Below, piece by piece: positions 15,972 to 25,047 of a DNA stretch of 64,000 nt. A program made the position numbers and the translations under genes. How positions within the stretch are numbered: position 1 is the stretch's first letter; the number at the start of each line of letters is the position of its first letter. The DNA comes from Candidatus Polarisedimenticolaceae bacterium (GTDB lineage Bacteria; Pseudomonadota; Gammaproteobacteria; Chromatiales; Chromatiaceae): contig JAKISI010000003.1 in NCBI GenBank assembly GCA_021648685.1, forward strand, positions 33,741 through 97,740, in the 5' to 3' direction. The notes under the pieces are model-generated. The model was not told the DNA's origin, searched no databases, and saw nothing but the letters and a program-made list of their open reading frames with translations.

Positions 15972-17414
15972 TTAGGCTCTGGAGCGCCTGAAAATCTGAA
16001 GCAGCTCCTGAGCATCACGGCGATTCAACAGCCAGACAGCAGCAACGTAGCTGGCTGCACCGATAAGTATTTGAGTGGCCAGTCTGGCCATCCCCTCGAG
16101 ATTGATGGTGAAATCAAAGGATATAATACAGAGCGCCATCAATACTGCTGGAATGGCCGAGCGACAAAGTTGTGTGAGTACCTCTAGTGCAGAGATATCT
16201 ACAATCTGGGCCGTCCGAAAGATAACAACCAGTAAAATAGCGCAGGCAGCAATACTCCATCCCATACTTACGCCAACCAGCCCTGCTTGTGATCCGATGG
16301 CGACTGCTACTGCCATCAGGACAAGACCAATGCCCATATTGCTAAAAGAGAGGCGAGCCATGCCGAGCGCCTGTAAAAAAGGGGAGATGGCAGCCTGTGC
16401 GACGCGAACGGGCATGGCAAAAGAGATGATTTGAAGTGGCAGCACGGCATCAAGCCACTGTTCGCCCAGTAGTTGCGGTACAAAAACAGGTGCAGTAATG
16501 GCTATACCCCAGAAAACCGGAAATGAGAGTATGGCACTCAAGCGGATATATTTACAGAGGTAGTAATTTGGTGCGCCACCTGAACGATGTGCCTCGGCAT
16601 AGGCGGGTAAGGCCACGGCATTCAGCGTTCCCTGCACCTTGGTTTGGGGAAGTTGAGCGAGCTCTTTTGCAACAGAATAACTGCCTAATTGTGTGCCGCC
16701 CAGGGTTAAGCCGATTATAAAAATATCGGCCTGTGACCATAGCTTCCAAAGCATCTGTTCCAATGTTACCCATGAGCTGAAGGCAAGTGTTTTGCGAAGG
16801 CCTCGAAAATCAAATGATGGCCAGCCAGGCAAGGTGGTGAAACATGCAAAAAGAATGGCGTTGAGAATATGTGTAAACAGCATGCCCCAAACCAGAGCCC
16901 ACACGCCTTTGCCAAGGTAGGCCAATATAAGGGTTAGTATGCCGCCGCTCAATGTGCCTGTAAGTTCGATGAGTGAGATTGTGCGTAGATTGAGTTTGCG
17001 CAGCAACAGAGCCCTTGGCACAACCGTAAATCCACTTATCAAGAGCGTAAGGGCAAGTGTGAAAAGTACGGGTGTTAGCGCAGGAGTGTTGAAGAGGTTA
17101 GCGATAATGTGGGCGGTTGCGCTGAGGATCAACCCCAGAGTGGTTGCAACAGTAAGCGTAAAACCGAGAGTCTGGCGTATGAATGTTTCGGATAGGGTTT
17201 CAGCTTTTATCAATGCTGCGCCTAACCCGAATTCTGTTAGCGGGGAGAGCAAGGAGATGAACAGCATGGCCAGAGCCATGGTTCCGTAATCCTGCGGGCT
17301 GAGCAGGCGAATGATATACAGTGTCATTGCCCAGCTTAATATTTGTCCAATAACTTTAACGCCACCCGACCAGGCGAGAGCGTGCAGGACTAATCTGCGC
17401 AGATCTGGAGTCAC
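15972..17414 (-). CDS. Lipopolysaccharide/oligosaccharide flippase (Wzx-like, MOP superfamily)
   Basis: A 480-residue integral membrane protein with about 12-14 predicted helices and very few charged residues. The early ALAWSGGVKVIGQILSW, LYIIRLLSPQDYGTMALA and LSPLTEFGLGAALI are the conserved start of polysaccharide export flippases (RfbX/Wzx, MOP superfamily). It would turn the lipid-linked oligosaccharide made by the neighbouring transferases across the inner membrane. It is convergent with the upstream operon and divergent from the asparagine-synthase gene, with 102 bases between. Confidence 0.87.
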   Translation of the reverse strand: MTPDLRRLVLHALAWSGGVKVIGQILSWAMTLYIIRLLSPQDYGTMALAMLFISLLSPLTEFGLGAALIKAETLSETFIRQTLGFTLTVATTLGLILSATAHIIANLFNTPALTPVLFTLALTLLISGFTVVPRALLLRKLNLRTISLIELTGTLSGGILTLILAYLGKGVWALVWGMLFTHILNAILFACFTTLPGWPSFDFRGLRKTLAFSSWVTLEQMLWKLWSQADIFIIGLTLGGTQLGSYSVAKELAQLPQTKVQGTLNAVALPAYAEAHRSGGAPNYYLCKYIRLSAILSFPVFWGIAITAPVFVPQLLGEQWLDAVLPLQIISFAMPVRVAQAAISPFLQALGMARLSFSNMGIGLVLMAVAVAIGSQAGLVGVSMGWSIAACAILLVVIFRTAQIVDISALEVLTQLCRSAIPAVLMALCIISFDFTINLEGMARLATQILIGAASYVAAVWLLNRRDAQELLQIFRRSRA

Positions 17415-17516
17415 AGTGTCAGTAGCTTATTTGTGGTGGCTGAAAACGGATCTATTAGTATGTTGTTGCTTAATGAAATAAGATTAACATCTAGCTATAT
17501 TCTTTGGGAGGAATAG

Positions 17517-19349
17517 ATGTACGGATTCTGTGGATGGACTGGCTCAGAGCAGTGGAATACAACGGCTGCGGTAGAAGCTGTCAGTCAAACCCTGGGTTGG
17601 GAAGGCAAGCAGGTAATATCTGATTTTGCTGGTGTCGCTGCTCAGTTTGTCTTGTGTAAAGAGCTCTATTCTATTGAGGTCTGGAACCAGGATGGGGTGG
17701 CGGCCATTGTGTTGGGTTCGCCTGAGTGGAGCAGTGAGCCGTATGCAGAGATAGTCCGTGGGCAAGGGCAGGCAGCCGCTTTTGCGAAAGGCTATCAAGA
17801 GATGGGGCCTAATATCCTGAAGCAGATTCACGGCCCTTTTGCTGTAGCAGTCACCGTTGAAGATAAGGTGTTTTTGGCGGTAGACCGCCTTGGTATTCAT
17901 GCGCTGAGCTACGGTTTAAAAGATGGCATATTCGCATTTGGTTCCTCACCCCGAAGTGTGGCGGCACATCCAGCCTTTGGCTTGGATCTGAATCCCCAGG
18001 CAATATTTCACTTCTTTTTCTTTTCGGATGTCCCCAGTCCAGGTTCTATCTACCCGGATGTTGAGAAGTTGCAGCCAGCCCAATATGTAGAGTATTCCAA
18101 TGGTCGCCTGCATCGGGATTTTTACTGGGATATAAAATATGTCGATGCAGGTGCGCCTCAATTTGAAGAGTTAAAGGGCCGTTTTCATGAGACGCTTGAA
18201 AATGCAGTGCGCCGCAGTTATGACGGGGCGCCAGCCGCCGCTTTTTTGAGTGGCGGCACAGATAGCTCCACGGTAACGGGTGTGCTGGCCCGTGTTGCGG
18301 GAGAGTCGGTACATACCTATTCGATGGGTTTCTCTGTCGATGGGTTTGATGAGATGGAGTATGCCAGAATAGCGGTCAAGCATTTTGGAGCAACTCCCCA
18401 CGAGTTCTATGTGACACCAGAGGATGTGCTGAATACGCTGCCTGTTCTTGCCAGTGCCTATGATGAACCTTTTGGCAATGAATCGGCCGTCTCTTCTTAT
18501 CTGTGTGCCAGTTATGCAAAGAGAGATGGTGTAAAGGTGTTGCTGGCGGGGGATGGCGGTGATGAGGTTTTTGGCGGTAATGAGCGTTATTCAAAGCAGA
18601 TGGTTTTTGAGCATTATGCCCGGATACCTGAATTCTTCTCTAAAAACATATTAGAGCCAGTTATTTTTGGCTTTCCTGGTGGCGGGGCGTTATGGCCTGT
18701 TCGAAAGGCGCGCAGCTACATTGAACAGGCGCATGTTCCGCTGCCAGATCGGCTGGAGAGCTATAACCATCTGTGTCGAACATCACTTGACTCTATTTTT
18801 GAACCGGAATTTCTGGATAAGATCAATCAGGATCAACCGATTGCGATGTTGCGAGAGAGCTATAATCGTGCGCAATCTGAACATCCTGTAAACCGGATGT
18901 TGCACTTGGATATGAAATTCACCTTGGCTGACAATGATCTGCGTAAGGTCTCCCGCACCTGTGAGGCAGCAGGTATTGAGGTGCGTTATCCATTGCTGGA
19001 TGAGGCCTTGGTTGAATTTGCAGCTGAGCTGCCGCCAGACTACAAGGTGCGTGGTTCACACTTGCGCTGGTTTTATAAGGAGGCGCTGAAAGGTTTTCTG
19101 CCCAAGGAGATCATTGAGAAGCAAAAGCATGGTTTTGGGCTGCCGTTTGGCGAATGGGCGCTTTCTCATCCATCTTTAAATGCTGAGGTGGAGAGGTTAA
19201 CCCAGGACTTTATGGCACGCGGGATTATTCGCCCAGAGTATCTTTCAGAGGTAAAGCGTCGTCATGCTGAGGAGCATGCCACATTCTATGGCACTATGTT
19301 ATGGCGGATTGCCATGTTGGAAGCGTGGATGCAGGCCCATGGTTATTAG
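17517..19349 (+). CDS. Asparagine-synthase-like amidotransferase with displaced N-terminal cysteine
   Basis: A 610-residue protein with an N-terminal class II glutamine amidotransferase region (about 1-215) and a C-terminal synthetase domain. The latter has the ATP PP-loop FLSGGTDSSTVTGV near residue 247, LLAGDGGDEVFGGNERY, and RKVSRTCEAAGIEVRYPLLD. Active AsnB-type enzymes start MCG so that Cys becomes the free N-terminal nucleophile; here the protein starts MYGFCGWTG and the cysteine is residue 5. GGGAGG eight bases before the ATG confirms the start. It may use ammonia, need processing, or have lost glutaminase activity. Such amidotransferases are a fixed part of exosortase-A loci. Confidence 0.85.
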   Translation: MYGFCGWTGSEQWNTTAAVEAVSQTLGWEGKQVISDFAGVAAQFVLCKELYSIEVWNQDGVAAIVLGSPEWSSEPYAEIVRGQGQAAAFAKGYQEMGPNILKQIHGPFAVAVTVEDKVFLAVDRLGIHALSYGLKDGIFAFGSSPRSVAAHPAFGLDLNPQAIFHFFFFSDVPSPGSIYPDVEKLQPAQYVEYSNGRLHRDFYWDIKYVDAGAPQFEELKGRFHETLENAVRRSYDGAPAAAFLSGGTDSSTVTGVLARVAGESVHTYSMGFSVDGFDEMEYARIAVKHFGATPHEFYVTPEDVLNTLPVLASAYDEPFGNESAVSSYLCASYAKRDGVKVLLAGDGGDEVFGGNERYSKQMVFEHYARIPEFFSKNILEPVIFGFPGGGALWPVRKARSYIEQAHVPLPDRLESYNHLCRTSLDSIFEPEFLDKINQDQPIAMLRESYNRAQSEHPVNRMLHLDMKFTLADNDLRKVSRTCEAAGIEVRYPLLDEALVEFAAELPPDYKVRGSHLRWFYKEALKGFLPKEIIEKQKHGFGLPFGEWALSHPSLNAEVERLTQDFMARGIIRPEYLSEVKRRHAEEHATFYGTMLWRIAMLEAWMQAHGY

Positions 19350-19358
19350 CTGCTGACC

Positions 19359-20603
19359 TTAAACAATTAACTCCATACAGGATGGGTGGCTGAGAAAATG
19401 CTCCGGGCTGGCGGTATAACCGTAGGCGCCTGATTGGTAGATGGCTACTAAATCACCAATTCCCGCCTGAGGTAGCTCCATCTTGTTCGCCAGTATATCC
19501 AGTGGAGTACAGAGCAGGCCAACAACATTGACCATTTCCAGTATCGTGGACTCCATTTTGTTTGCGATTGTGACGGGATAGTTTTTGCGTATTATCTGCC
19601 CAAAATTGCCTGATGCGGCCAGGTGGTGGTGCAGTCCGCCATCTGTGATCAGGAATTTCTCTCCGCGTGACTCTTTTATATCAATGATTTTGCAGATGTA
19701 GATTCCAGCTTCTCCTACAAGGTAGCGTCCCAGCTCGGTAACAATTTCTGCTTCGGGAAGTTCCGCTTTCAGTGAAGGCAGCAGCTTGTTCAGATTTTCT
19801 CCAATGGGTGCCAGATCAAGCCGCTTCTCTCCGGGAAAGTAGGGGATGCCCAATCCCCCACCGATGTTGAGAGATTGTACTGTGTCTGGAGCCTGTTCAC
19901 TGAGTCGGATCGCCAGGTTAAAGGTTTTTTCATGTGCTTCCATGATGGCTTCCGGGTTAAGGTTTTGCGAACCCCAGAAGATGTGGAAGCCAAAGAATTT
20001 CAGCCCCAGTTGGCCTAGCTCTTTCAGCATGGCTGGAACGCGTTCTGCATCGACGCCAAACTGTTTTGGGCCGCCGCCCATTTTCATGCCGGAGGATTTG
20101 AGGTCGTAGTCCGGGTTTACCCGTACTGCTACGCGAGGGGCAATGCCCAGCACTTCGCCAACCTGGGCAGTTCGGCGCATTTCACCCTCTGACTCGAGGT
20201 TGATGGTGATGCCTGCAGCGATGGCTTGGCGCAGTTCTTTATCCGTTTTTCCAGGGCCTGCTACGCTGATTTTGGTGGCGGGCATGGTGGTATCTAATGC
20301 TGTTTTCATCTCTCCTGCAGAGGCCAAGTCAAATCCATCTACCAGTCCTGCCAGGTGTTGCACAATGGCGGGCATAGGGTTGGCCTTGATGGCGTAATGA
20401 ATATGAATCTCTTCTGGTAGTGAGTGCCGAAGGTTTTCTACACGTTCGGTAATCAGTTTTCTGTCGTAGGCGTAAAAAGGAGTTTGCCCCGCACGCTCTG
20501 CTAGCTGTGTGATAGGAACGCCGCCAATATACAGCTCTCCATCCATGATTGGGAACTGATTCATTGGCGCATGTATCGGCCTTTTTTTCACTTTTGATTC
20601 CAT
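19359..20603 (-). CDS. PLP-dependent decarboxylase, exosortase-A-associated
   Basis: A 414-residue fold-type III decarboxylase of the ornithine/diaminopimelate decarboxylase superfamily. The PLP lysine is Lys73 in HIHYAIKANP. Other markers are KISVAGPGKTDKEL, FGFHIFWGSQNL, the phosphate-binding LNIGGGLGIPYFPGE, and a late GDLVAIYQSGAYGYTASPEHF with the tyrosine that completes the other subunit's active site. In LysA/SpeC relatives, a C-G-E/D-x-D/G motif supplies a catalytic cysteine; here LLCTPLDIL is at that place. Three bases separate it from the upstream ligase gene, so the two form an operon and probably act in sequence on a carrier-bound amino acid. Confidence 0.88.
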   Translation of the reverse strand: MESKVKKRPIHAPMNQFPIMDGELYIGGVPITQLAERAGQTPFYAYDRKLITERVENLRHSLPEEIHIHYAIKANPMPAIVQHLAGLVDGFDLASAGEMKTALDTTMPATKISVAGPGKTDKELRQAIAAGITINLESEGEMRRTAQVGEVLGIAPRVAVRVNPDYDLKSSGMKMGGGPKQFGVDAERVPAMLKELGQLGLKFFGFHIFWGSQNLNPEAIMEAHEKTFNLAIRLSEQAPDTVQSLNIGGGLGIPYFPGEKRLDLAPIGENLNKLLPSLKAELPEAEIVTELGRYLVGEAGIYICKIIDIKESRGEKFLITDGGLHHHLAASGNFGQIIRKNYPVTIANKMESTILEMVNVVGLLCTPLDILANKMELPQAGIGDLVAIYQSGAYGYTASPEHFLSHPSCMELIV

Positions 20604-20606
20604 AAG

Positions 20607-22181
20607 TTAACTGAAGATATCTTGGTATTTTGAGGCTAATAGCTTTCGGTCAATTTTACCATTTGGGTTTCTTGGCAGGCTGTCGGCATGTTCAATGGCG
20701 TGTGGCACCATGAAGTTGGGCAGCTCTTTTTTGCAGTGGGTGATGATGGCGTCGTTATTCAGAGGAGTCTCTGATGTGACGATAACCAAGATGCCCTGGC
20801 CTAGTGTGGGGTGAGGGATGCCAAGTGCAACAGCCTCGCTGACCAACTTGCTGGAGTAGATCGCTTCTTCAATTTCGGTGGGGCTGATGCGATAGCCAGA
20901 GGTTTTTATCATGTCATCTTTGCGTCCGACAAAATAGAGAAATCCCTCTTCGTCCATTTTTACCCGGTCACCTGACCAGACGGCAATCTCTGGCATTGTG
21001 AGTGCGTTGTCCTGACCAGGGGTCGGTTTAAATATTTTTGCGGTTTTCTCCGGGGCATTCCAGTATCCCAGTGAGACCAGTGAGCCACGATGCACCAGTT
21101 CGCCAGGCTCGCCGGGCAAGCAGTGGCTGCCATCTTCGCGAACGACCATCACCTCGACGTTGGGGATCGCTTTGCCCATGGAGTCGGGGCGGTTGTCGAT
21201 CTCCTCTGGTGGCAGGTAGGTTGAGCGAAAGGCTTCGGTCAGGCCGTACATGAGGTAGAACTGGCTGTTGGGCAGGGCAGTGCGCAGGCTGTTGAGTGTC
21301 GCCTTGGGCATGGCACCACCGGAGTTTGTCATGTAGCGCAGCGATTTCACAGCCTCTTCTGGCCATTCAAGTTGGGTCAGCTGATTCCAGAGGGGCGGGA
21401 CTGCCGCCAACCCGGTAATCTGGTGGTGCGCGACGGCTTTGACAACATCTCGTGGTAACAGGTAGTCCATCAGCACAACTGAAGCGCCTACTGAGAAGGC
21501 TGTCGTGAGTTGGCTGAGTCCATAATCAAAACTGAAAGGAAGAACGGCCAGTAACTTGTCTTCTGGCTTGTTTTCAAGATATTGGGCGACACTTTTGGCT
21601 CCCGCAACCATGTTTCTGTGTGAGAGTACAACGCCTTTGGGACTTCCAGTGCTGCCGGAAGTGTATAGGATGGCTGCCATATCATTGTCGATGCGGCGGT
21701 GATATTTGCAGTTTGTTGAGCTCTCGGTCAGTTGATCCCAGTTGAGAGTCTCTATGGCATGCAGTTTCTGTATGGATGCCCTTTTGTTGTCAACCAGGAT
21801 GATGGCTCTGAGGTCATGGCAGCCTGCAAGTGCATCGCTTAACAGCCTGAGTCGATCTGATGAGGTGACCAGGATGCGGACATTGCAGTCTTTCAGGATG
21901 TAGCTCACCTGATTGGGTTTAAGTAGTGGGTTGACTGGAACAAATACACCGCCTGCCTTGGCTGCTCCAAAGATGCTACATACAGTCTCGGGGAGCTTTG
22001 GGAGATAGGTGGCTATTCGCTCGGATGGTTGCAATCCCAATGCGATAAACCCAGCGGCTGTTTGGCTGACATGCAAGGTGAGTTCAGAGTAGGTGAATGT
22101 TGCTTTCTTGTAAATGAGCGCCGGTGCATGTGGAGTACTGGCAGCCTGTTTTTCAATAAAATAATGAATCAACCCTGACAT
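20607..22181 (-). CDS. AMP-forming acyl-CoA/ACP ligase, exosortase-A-associated
   Basis: A 524-residue ANL-superfamily adenylating enzyme. The P-loop-like ILYTSGSTGSPKGVVLSH is near residue 170; the A5 region is YLMYGLTEAFRSTYL; the A7/A8 hinge is WSGDRVKMDEEGFLYFVGRKDDMIKTSGYR and the catalytic A10 lysine is in NPNGKIDRKLLA. It would activate a carboxylic or amino acid with ATP and load it onto CoA or the acyl carrier protein. It is the first gene of a leftward pair with the PLP decarboxylase, matching the ligase-decarboxylase order seen in exosortase-A loci. Confidence 0.9.
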   Translation of the reverse strand: MSGLIHYFIEKQAASTPHAPALIYKKATFTYSELTLHVSQTAAGFIALGLQPSERIATYLPKLPETVCSIFGAAKAGGVFVPVNPLLKPNQVSYILKDCNVRILVTSSDRLRLLSDALAGCHDLRAIILVDNKRASIQKLHAIETLNWDQLTESSTNCKYHRRIDNDMAAILYTSGSTGSPKGVVLSHRNMVAGAKSVAQYLENKPEDKLLAVLPFSFDYGLSQLTTAFSVGASVVLMDYLLPRDVVKAVAHHQITGLAAVPPLWNQLTQLEWPEEAVKSLRYMTNSGGAMPKATLNSLRTALPNSQFYLMYGLTEAFRSTYLPPEEIDNRPDSMGKAIPNVEVMVVREDGSHCLPGEPGELVHRGSLVSLGYWNAPEKTAKIFKPTPGQDNALTMPEIAVWSGDRVKMDEEGFLYFVGRKDDMIKTSGYRISPTEIEEAIYSSKLVSEAVALGIPHPTLGQGILVIVTSETPLNNDAIITHCKKELPNFMVPHAIEHADSLPRNPNGKIDRKLLASKYQDIFS

Positions 22182-22436
22182 AATTTATGAGCTCTTGATG
22201 GTTGTATGTGGTTTTTATGTGTGTAACAGGTTCAATAGCAGATTAGAGGAGAGATGTTCCCGTGATTCAATAAGCTGTGCCCTTCAACATATAAGGTGCA
22301 ACGGAATTATAGCAGTCATTACTGATTATCCTAAGGAGATTGATGTGGGATGCTCACTGTATAAAACTGGTTTTGTCAGTCAAGGCTCAGGGAGTCATTT
22401 GCGGGTGTTGGGTGGTGTCTTAGGCGTGTTCGATCC
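22182..22436. other. Upstream region of the ligase operon, no gene supported
   Basis: A rightward frame of 91 codons (22195-22470) exists but begins without a clear ribosome-binding site, matches no family I know, and runs into the inverted repeat. The region more likely holds the promoter of the leftward ligase operon. Confidence 0.35.
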
Positions 22437-22598
22437 AGGAGGCTGTCCGAGAATAGAAGATCTACTGTAGAACAGCCATTTCGGCCAGATTTTCCGATCA
22501 AGCTCGTTAAATATGGCCTATATTCGTCTCATTTGATCGAAAAATCTGACTCAAAATGGCTGCTCCTCGCTACGATCTCTATTCTCGGGCAGCCTCCT
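22437..22598. mobile_element. MITE-like inverted-repeat element
   Basis: A 162-bp element whose two halves are near-complementary over about 64 bases each. The left end is AGGAGGCTGTCCGAGAATAG and the right end, read on the other strand, is AGGAGGCTGCCCGAGAATAG. Further in, CAGCCATTT...CAGATTTT.CGATCA occurs on both arms. No gene fits inside, so it would need an outside transposase. No target duplication is obvious. The right arm supplies the last codons of the VanZ gene. A short relative is at 40644-40667. Confidence 0.85.
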
Positions 22599-24950
22599 AT
22601 AAAGTTCCCATTTGTTGCGTTGATTTGCCAGAAACATCCAAACAGGAAGCTGTGCTAAAGCAATGATTCCCATAAGCGTTATTTGAGCAATTGCGTACCG
22701 GATAAACAGATTAATGCCGTCTGACATGTGCAGGCGGTCTGTGCTTAAAAGGAATTGAAGTGCTGAAAAAGTAGTTCCATATTTCTGGATGGCAGACTCT
22801 GTGCCTAAATAAAGAGCCAAATAGGCGGGTAAGATAGAAAACAATGCAATAATAATGCTTAAAACTCTACTGGGAAAGAATTTTGCAAATGAAGCAGAAA
22901 GTAATGATGCCGCTGTACCTAGAATGATTATCCAGATTGCAATAAGCATGCTGGATAGCCAGCTGCCTTGGTATAGCATGAGCTCTGTCAGGTTATCTGT
23001 AGATGCCTGTTCAGCTACTACCCAGTGAGAAAGTGGTAAAAGTAGAAATGCAGTAATAAGCCATCGCATCCCCCCTCTATTTCTTACTGAATAAAATGGT
23101 GATAGTGAGATCCATATTGCAGCAGCGCAGCTTAATAGCAAAGAAATAGCTCCAAATAGTGCTATGAATCGTGATAAAAGTTCCCACTCCCAAGGCCAAT
23201 GCAGGATAGGGTATCCAAGAATGTCATGAATGCTTTCTATTGGAACTGCAATCCTTATAAAAAGGTACATCAAGCTTGCATGACATATGATTAACAGAGG
23301 GAATGTTATTATTTTTCTCTTCTCTTTTCCCTCCCCCATAAGCCAGCGCCCCAGGTAGGCAGGTATTCCCAGTCCCCAGTAGAACGCAACAGACAAGGAT
23401 GTTAAACCAAGTAATTGGCTGCCACCTGAAAAAAGCTCTCGAATATTATACGGAATACCAGTTGACGTTAATGCAATGGTTCCAGTGATTATCATGCCTG
23501 CCATGCCTAAGAACATTGCTATGAATGGCTGGGTTAGCGTGTGTTTTTTCAGGGGTGTGGTTTCATGGTTGCTGTTGGGTTGAGATTGATATGCTTCTTT
23601 ATGTTGTTTTCTCATTGAGTTAGCAACTATGGATGCCCCCCAATACCCTAATAATACTCCCAGTATTTTTAGCATTAAGTCGGTTATATCGGCATGTTTC
23701 CCGGGAATAAGCAGCTGTCCAGACTCTATCATTAACCCTGCAAATGCTCCGGCAACAAGGGTTAATAGCCTAATTGATTGAGGTGATATGCCTGCTTTAT
23801 TGGTGTGAAATATAATAACGGACAATATTCCGTATGGCATAAAAAATAAGATTTTATGGAACACTTCAGTAATTGCACGAAATTCAGTTCCATAATAGTA
23901 AGCGTGAAAAGGAACTTGCTTCAGAGTGGAGACGGCCTCTAGTATGTAGGTTCTGTCAGTATTAAAATTGTAGGGGTACCAAAAAACAATCCCGAGAATA
24001 GTGGTCCAGACTGTAAATAGAATGCCTGCAATTAATAGAGGATGAGTGTCAATGCGCTCACTTTGAAGGGGGTTTTTTGTTGCGCTCTGTGTCCAGTGTT
24101 TTTTTGATATGCGCCATAAAATAGCACCAATTGTGGCGCCTATTGCTGCTGTTATTAAATCGGTAACATCTGCTGTGCGGCTGTATACGAATAGCTGCAT
24201 GATCTCCAAAAGCAAAGCTGCGCTTAGGGTTAATCCCCATGCGTTAAGAGTTGATCTCTTGGTTGTAGCTAATAGGAGAAAGGATATGGGCGCCCAGATG
24301 ATGCCGTCGACTGTTAAGTGATAGAGGTTTTCCACCCAATTGCTGCTTAGTGAAGAGAATGGTATTAGGATTATCCTGCCTTCGCGCCATGAGCGATAAA
24401 TTTCTACAGGGCTGATTGTAAGATCCAGAGGTAGCAGGTTATAGCCATAGATTACTGCAAGATATAGCAATAACAGCCGTTGCGAAATTGAGGATAATGA
24501 GTGGTTATCTTGCCACTGTGATAGCCATAATAAGAAACGTTCTCCTAGAAACCACCAAATAAAAACCCCAATTATTGCTCCTATACCCTCGGCCGCGATG
24601 TCGTTCTGAGACACTGTGCGCTGTGGGAAGTAGAGTTGGATAAACTCAATTCCTGTACTTAGGATTAGGCATAGCGCTACTACTATTAATGAGCTAAGAA
24701 GGCGCCTTCTTGAGCCATGTTTAAGCCAAAGATAGCCGTTAAAAAGAAATGCAAGAGGAATAAACAGCAGTATGTTCGCAACCCAATCTGCCCGTGAGTG
24801 AATACCCAGGTCTAGATAAGATATATTGCGGAATGTTTCCAGAGCTTGGTCGAATGGCAGCATCTGGAACTCTAAAGGAACTAGGCTGCCATAGATGACA
24901 AAAGTCAGGTAGAGCAATAGGCATTTTAGAGTGGTGCTTTTATGAACCAT
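22551..24950 (-). CDS. Large membrane protein with three VanZ-like repeats
   Basis: A 799-residue polytopic protein. VanZ-like four-helix units can be followed three times: residues about 1-140 (DWVANILLFIPLAF ... GIEFIQLYFPQRTVSQNDIAAE), about 155-290 (LEIMQLFVYSRTADVTDLI) and about 310-445 (KILFFMPYGILS ... ESGQLLIPGKHADITDLM). Another six or more helices follow. VanZ proteins are small (about 150 residues), so this is a fused, repeated form of the kind found in some EPS clusters. The final 14 residues (RLPENRDRSEEQPF) and stop are encoded by the inserted MITE, so the natural C-terminus is lost. The function is unknown, perhaps chain length or export. Confidence 0.8.
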   Translation of the reverse strand: MVHKSTTLKCLLLYLTFVIYGSLVPLEFQMLPFDQALETFRNISYLDLGIHSRADWVANILLFIPLAFLFNGYLWLKHGSRRRLLSSLIVVALCLILSTGIEFIQLYFPQRTVSQNDIAAEGIGAIIGVFIWWFLGERFLLWLSQWQDNHSLSSISQRLLLLYLAVIYGYNLLPLDLTISPVEIYRSWREGRIILIPFSSLSSNWVENLYHLTVDGIIWAPISFLLLATTKRSTLNAWGLTLSAALLLEIMQLFVYSRTADVTDLITAAIGATIGAILWRISKKHWTQSATKNPLQSERIDTHPLLIAGILFTVWTTILGIVFWYPYNFNTDRTYILEAVSTLKQVPFHAYYYGTEFRAITEVFHKILFFMPYGILSVIIFHTNKAGISPQSIRLLTLVAGAFAGLMIESGQLLIPGKHADITDLMLKILGVLLGYWGASIVANSMRKQHKEAYQSQPNSNHETTPLKKHTLTQPFIAMFLGMAGMIITGTIALTSTGIPYNIRELFSGGSQLLGLTSLSVAFYWGLGIPAYLGRWLMGEGKEKRKIITFPLLIICHASLMYLFIRIAVPIESIHDILGYPILHWPWEWELLSRFIALFGAISLLLSCAAAIWISLSPFYSVRNRGGMRWLITAFLLLPLSHWVVAEQASTDNLTELMLYQGSWLSSMLIAIWIIILGTAASLLSASFAKFFPSRVLSIIIALFSILPAYLALYLGTESAIQKYGTTFSALQFLLSTDRLHMSDGINLFIRYAIAQITLMGIIALAQLPVWMFLANQRNKWELYRRLPENRDRSEEQPF

Positions 24951-25047
24951 GAGGCTCTGTTCTGGGTTCGTATGTTTTACTTGGTTAGTGATCGACTCAG
25001 TTTAAGGTATTAACAATATGGGTAGGGTATAGCGCTAAACCTGCACC

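Noticed and set aside
22195..22470. 91-codon rightward frame upstream of the ligase
   Set aside because: No family match, no good ribosome-binding site, and its 3' part is in the MITE.
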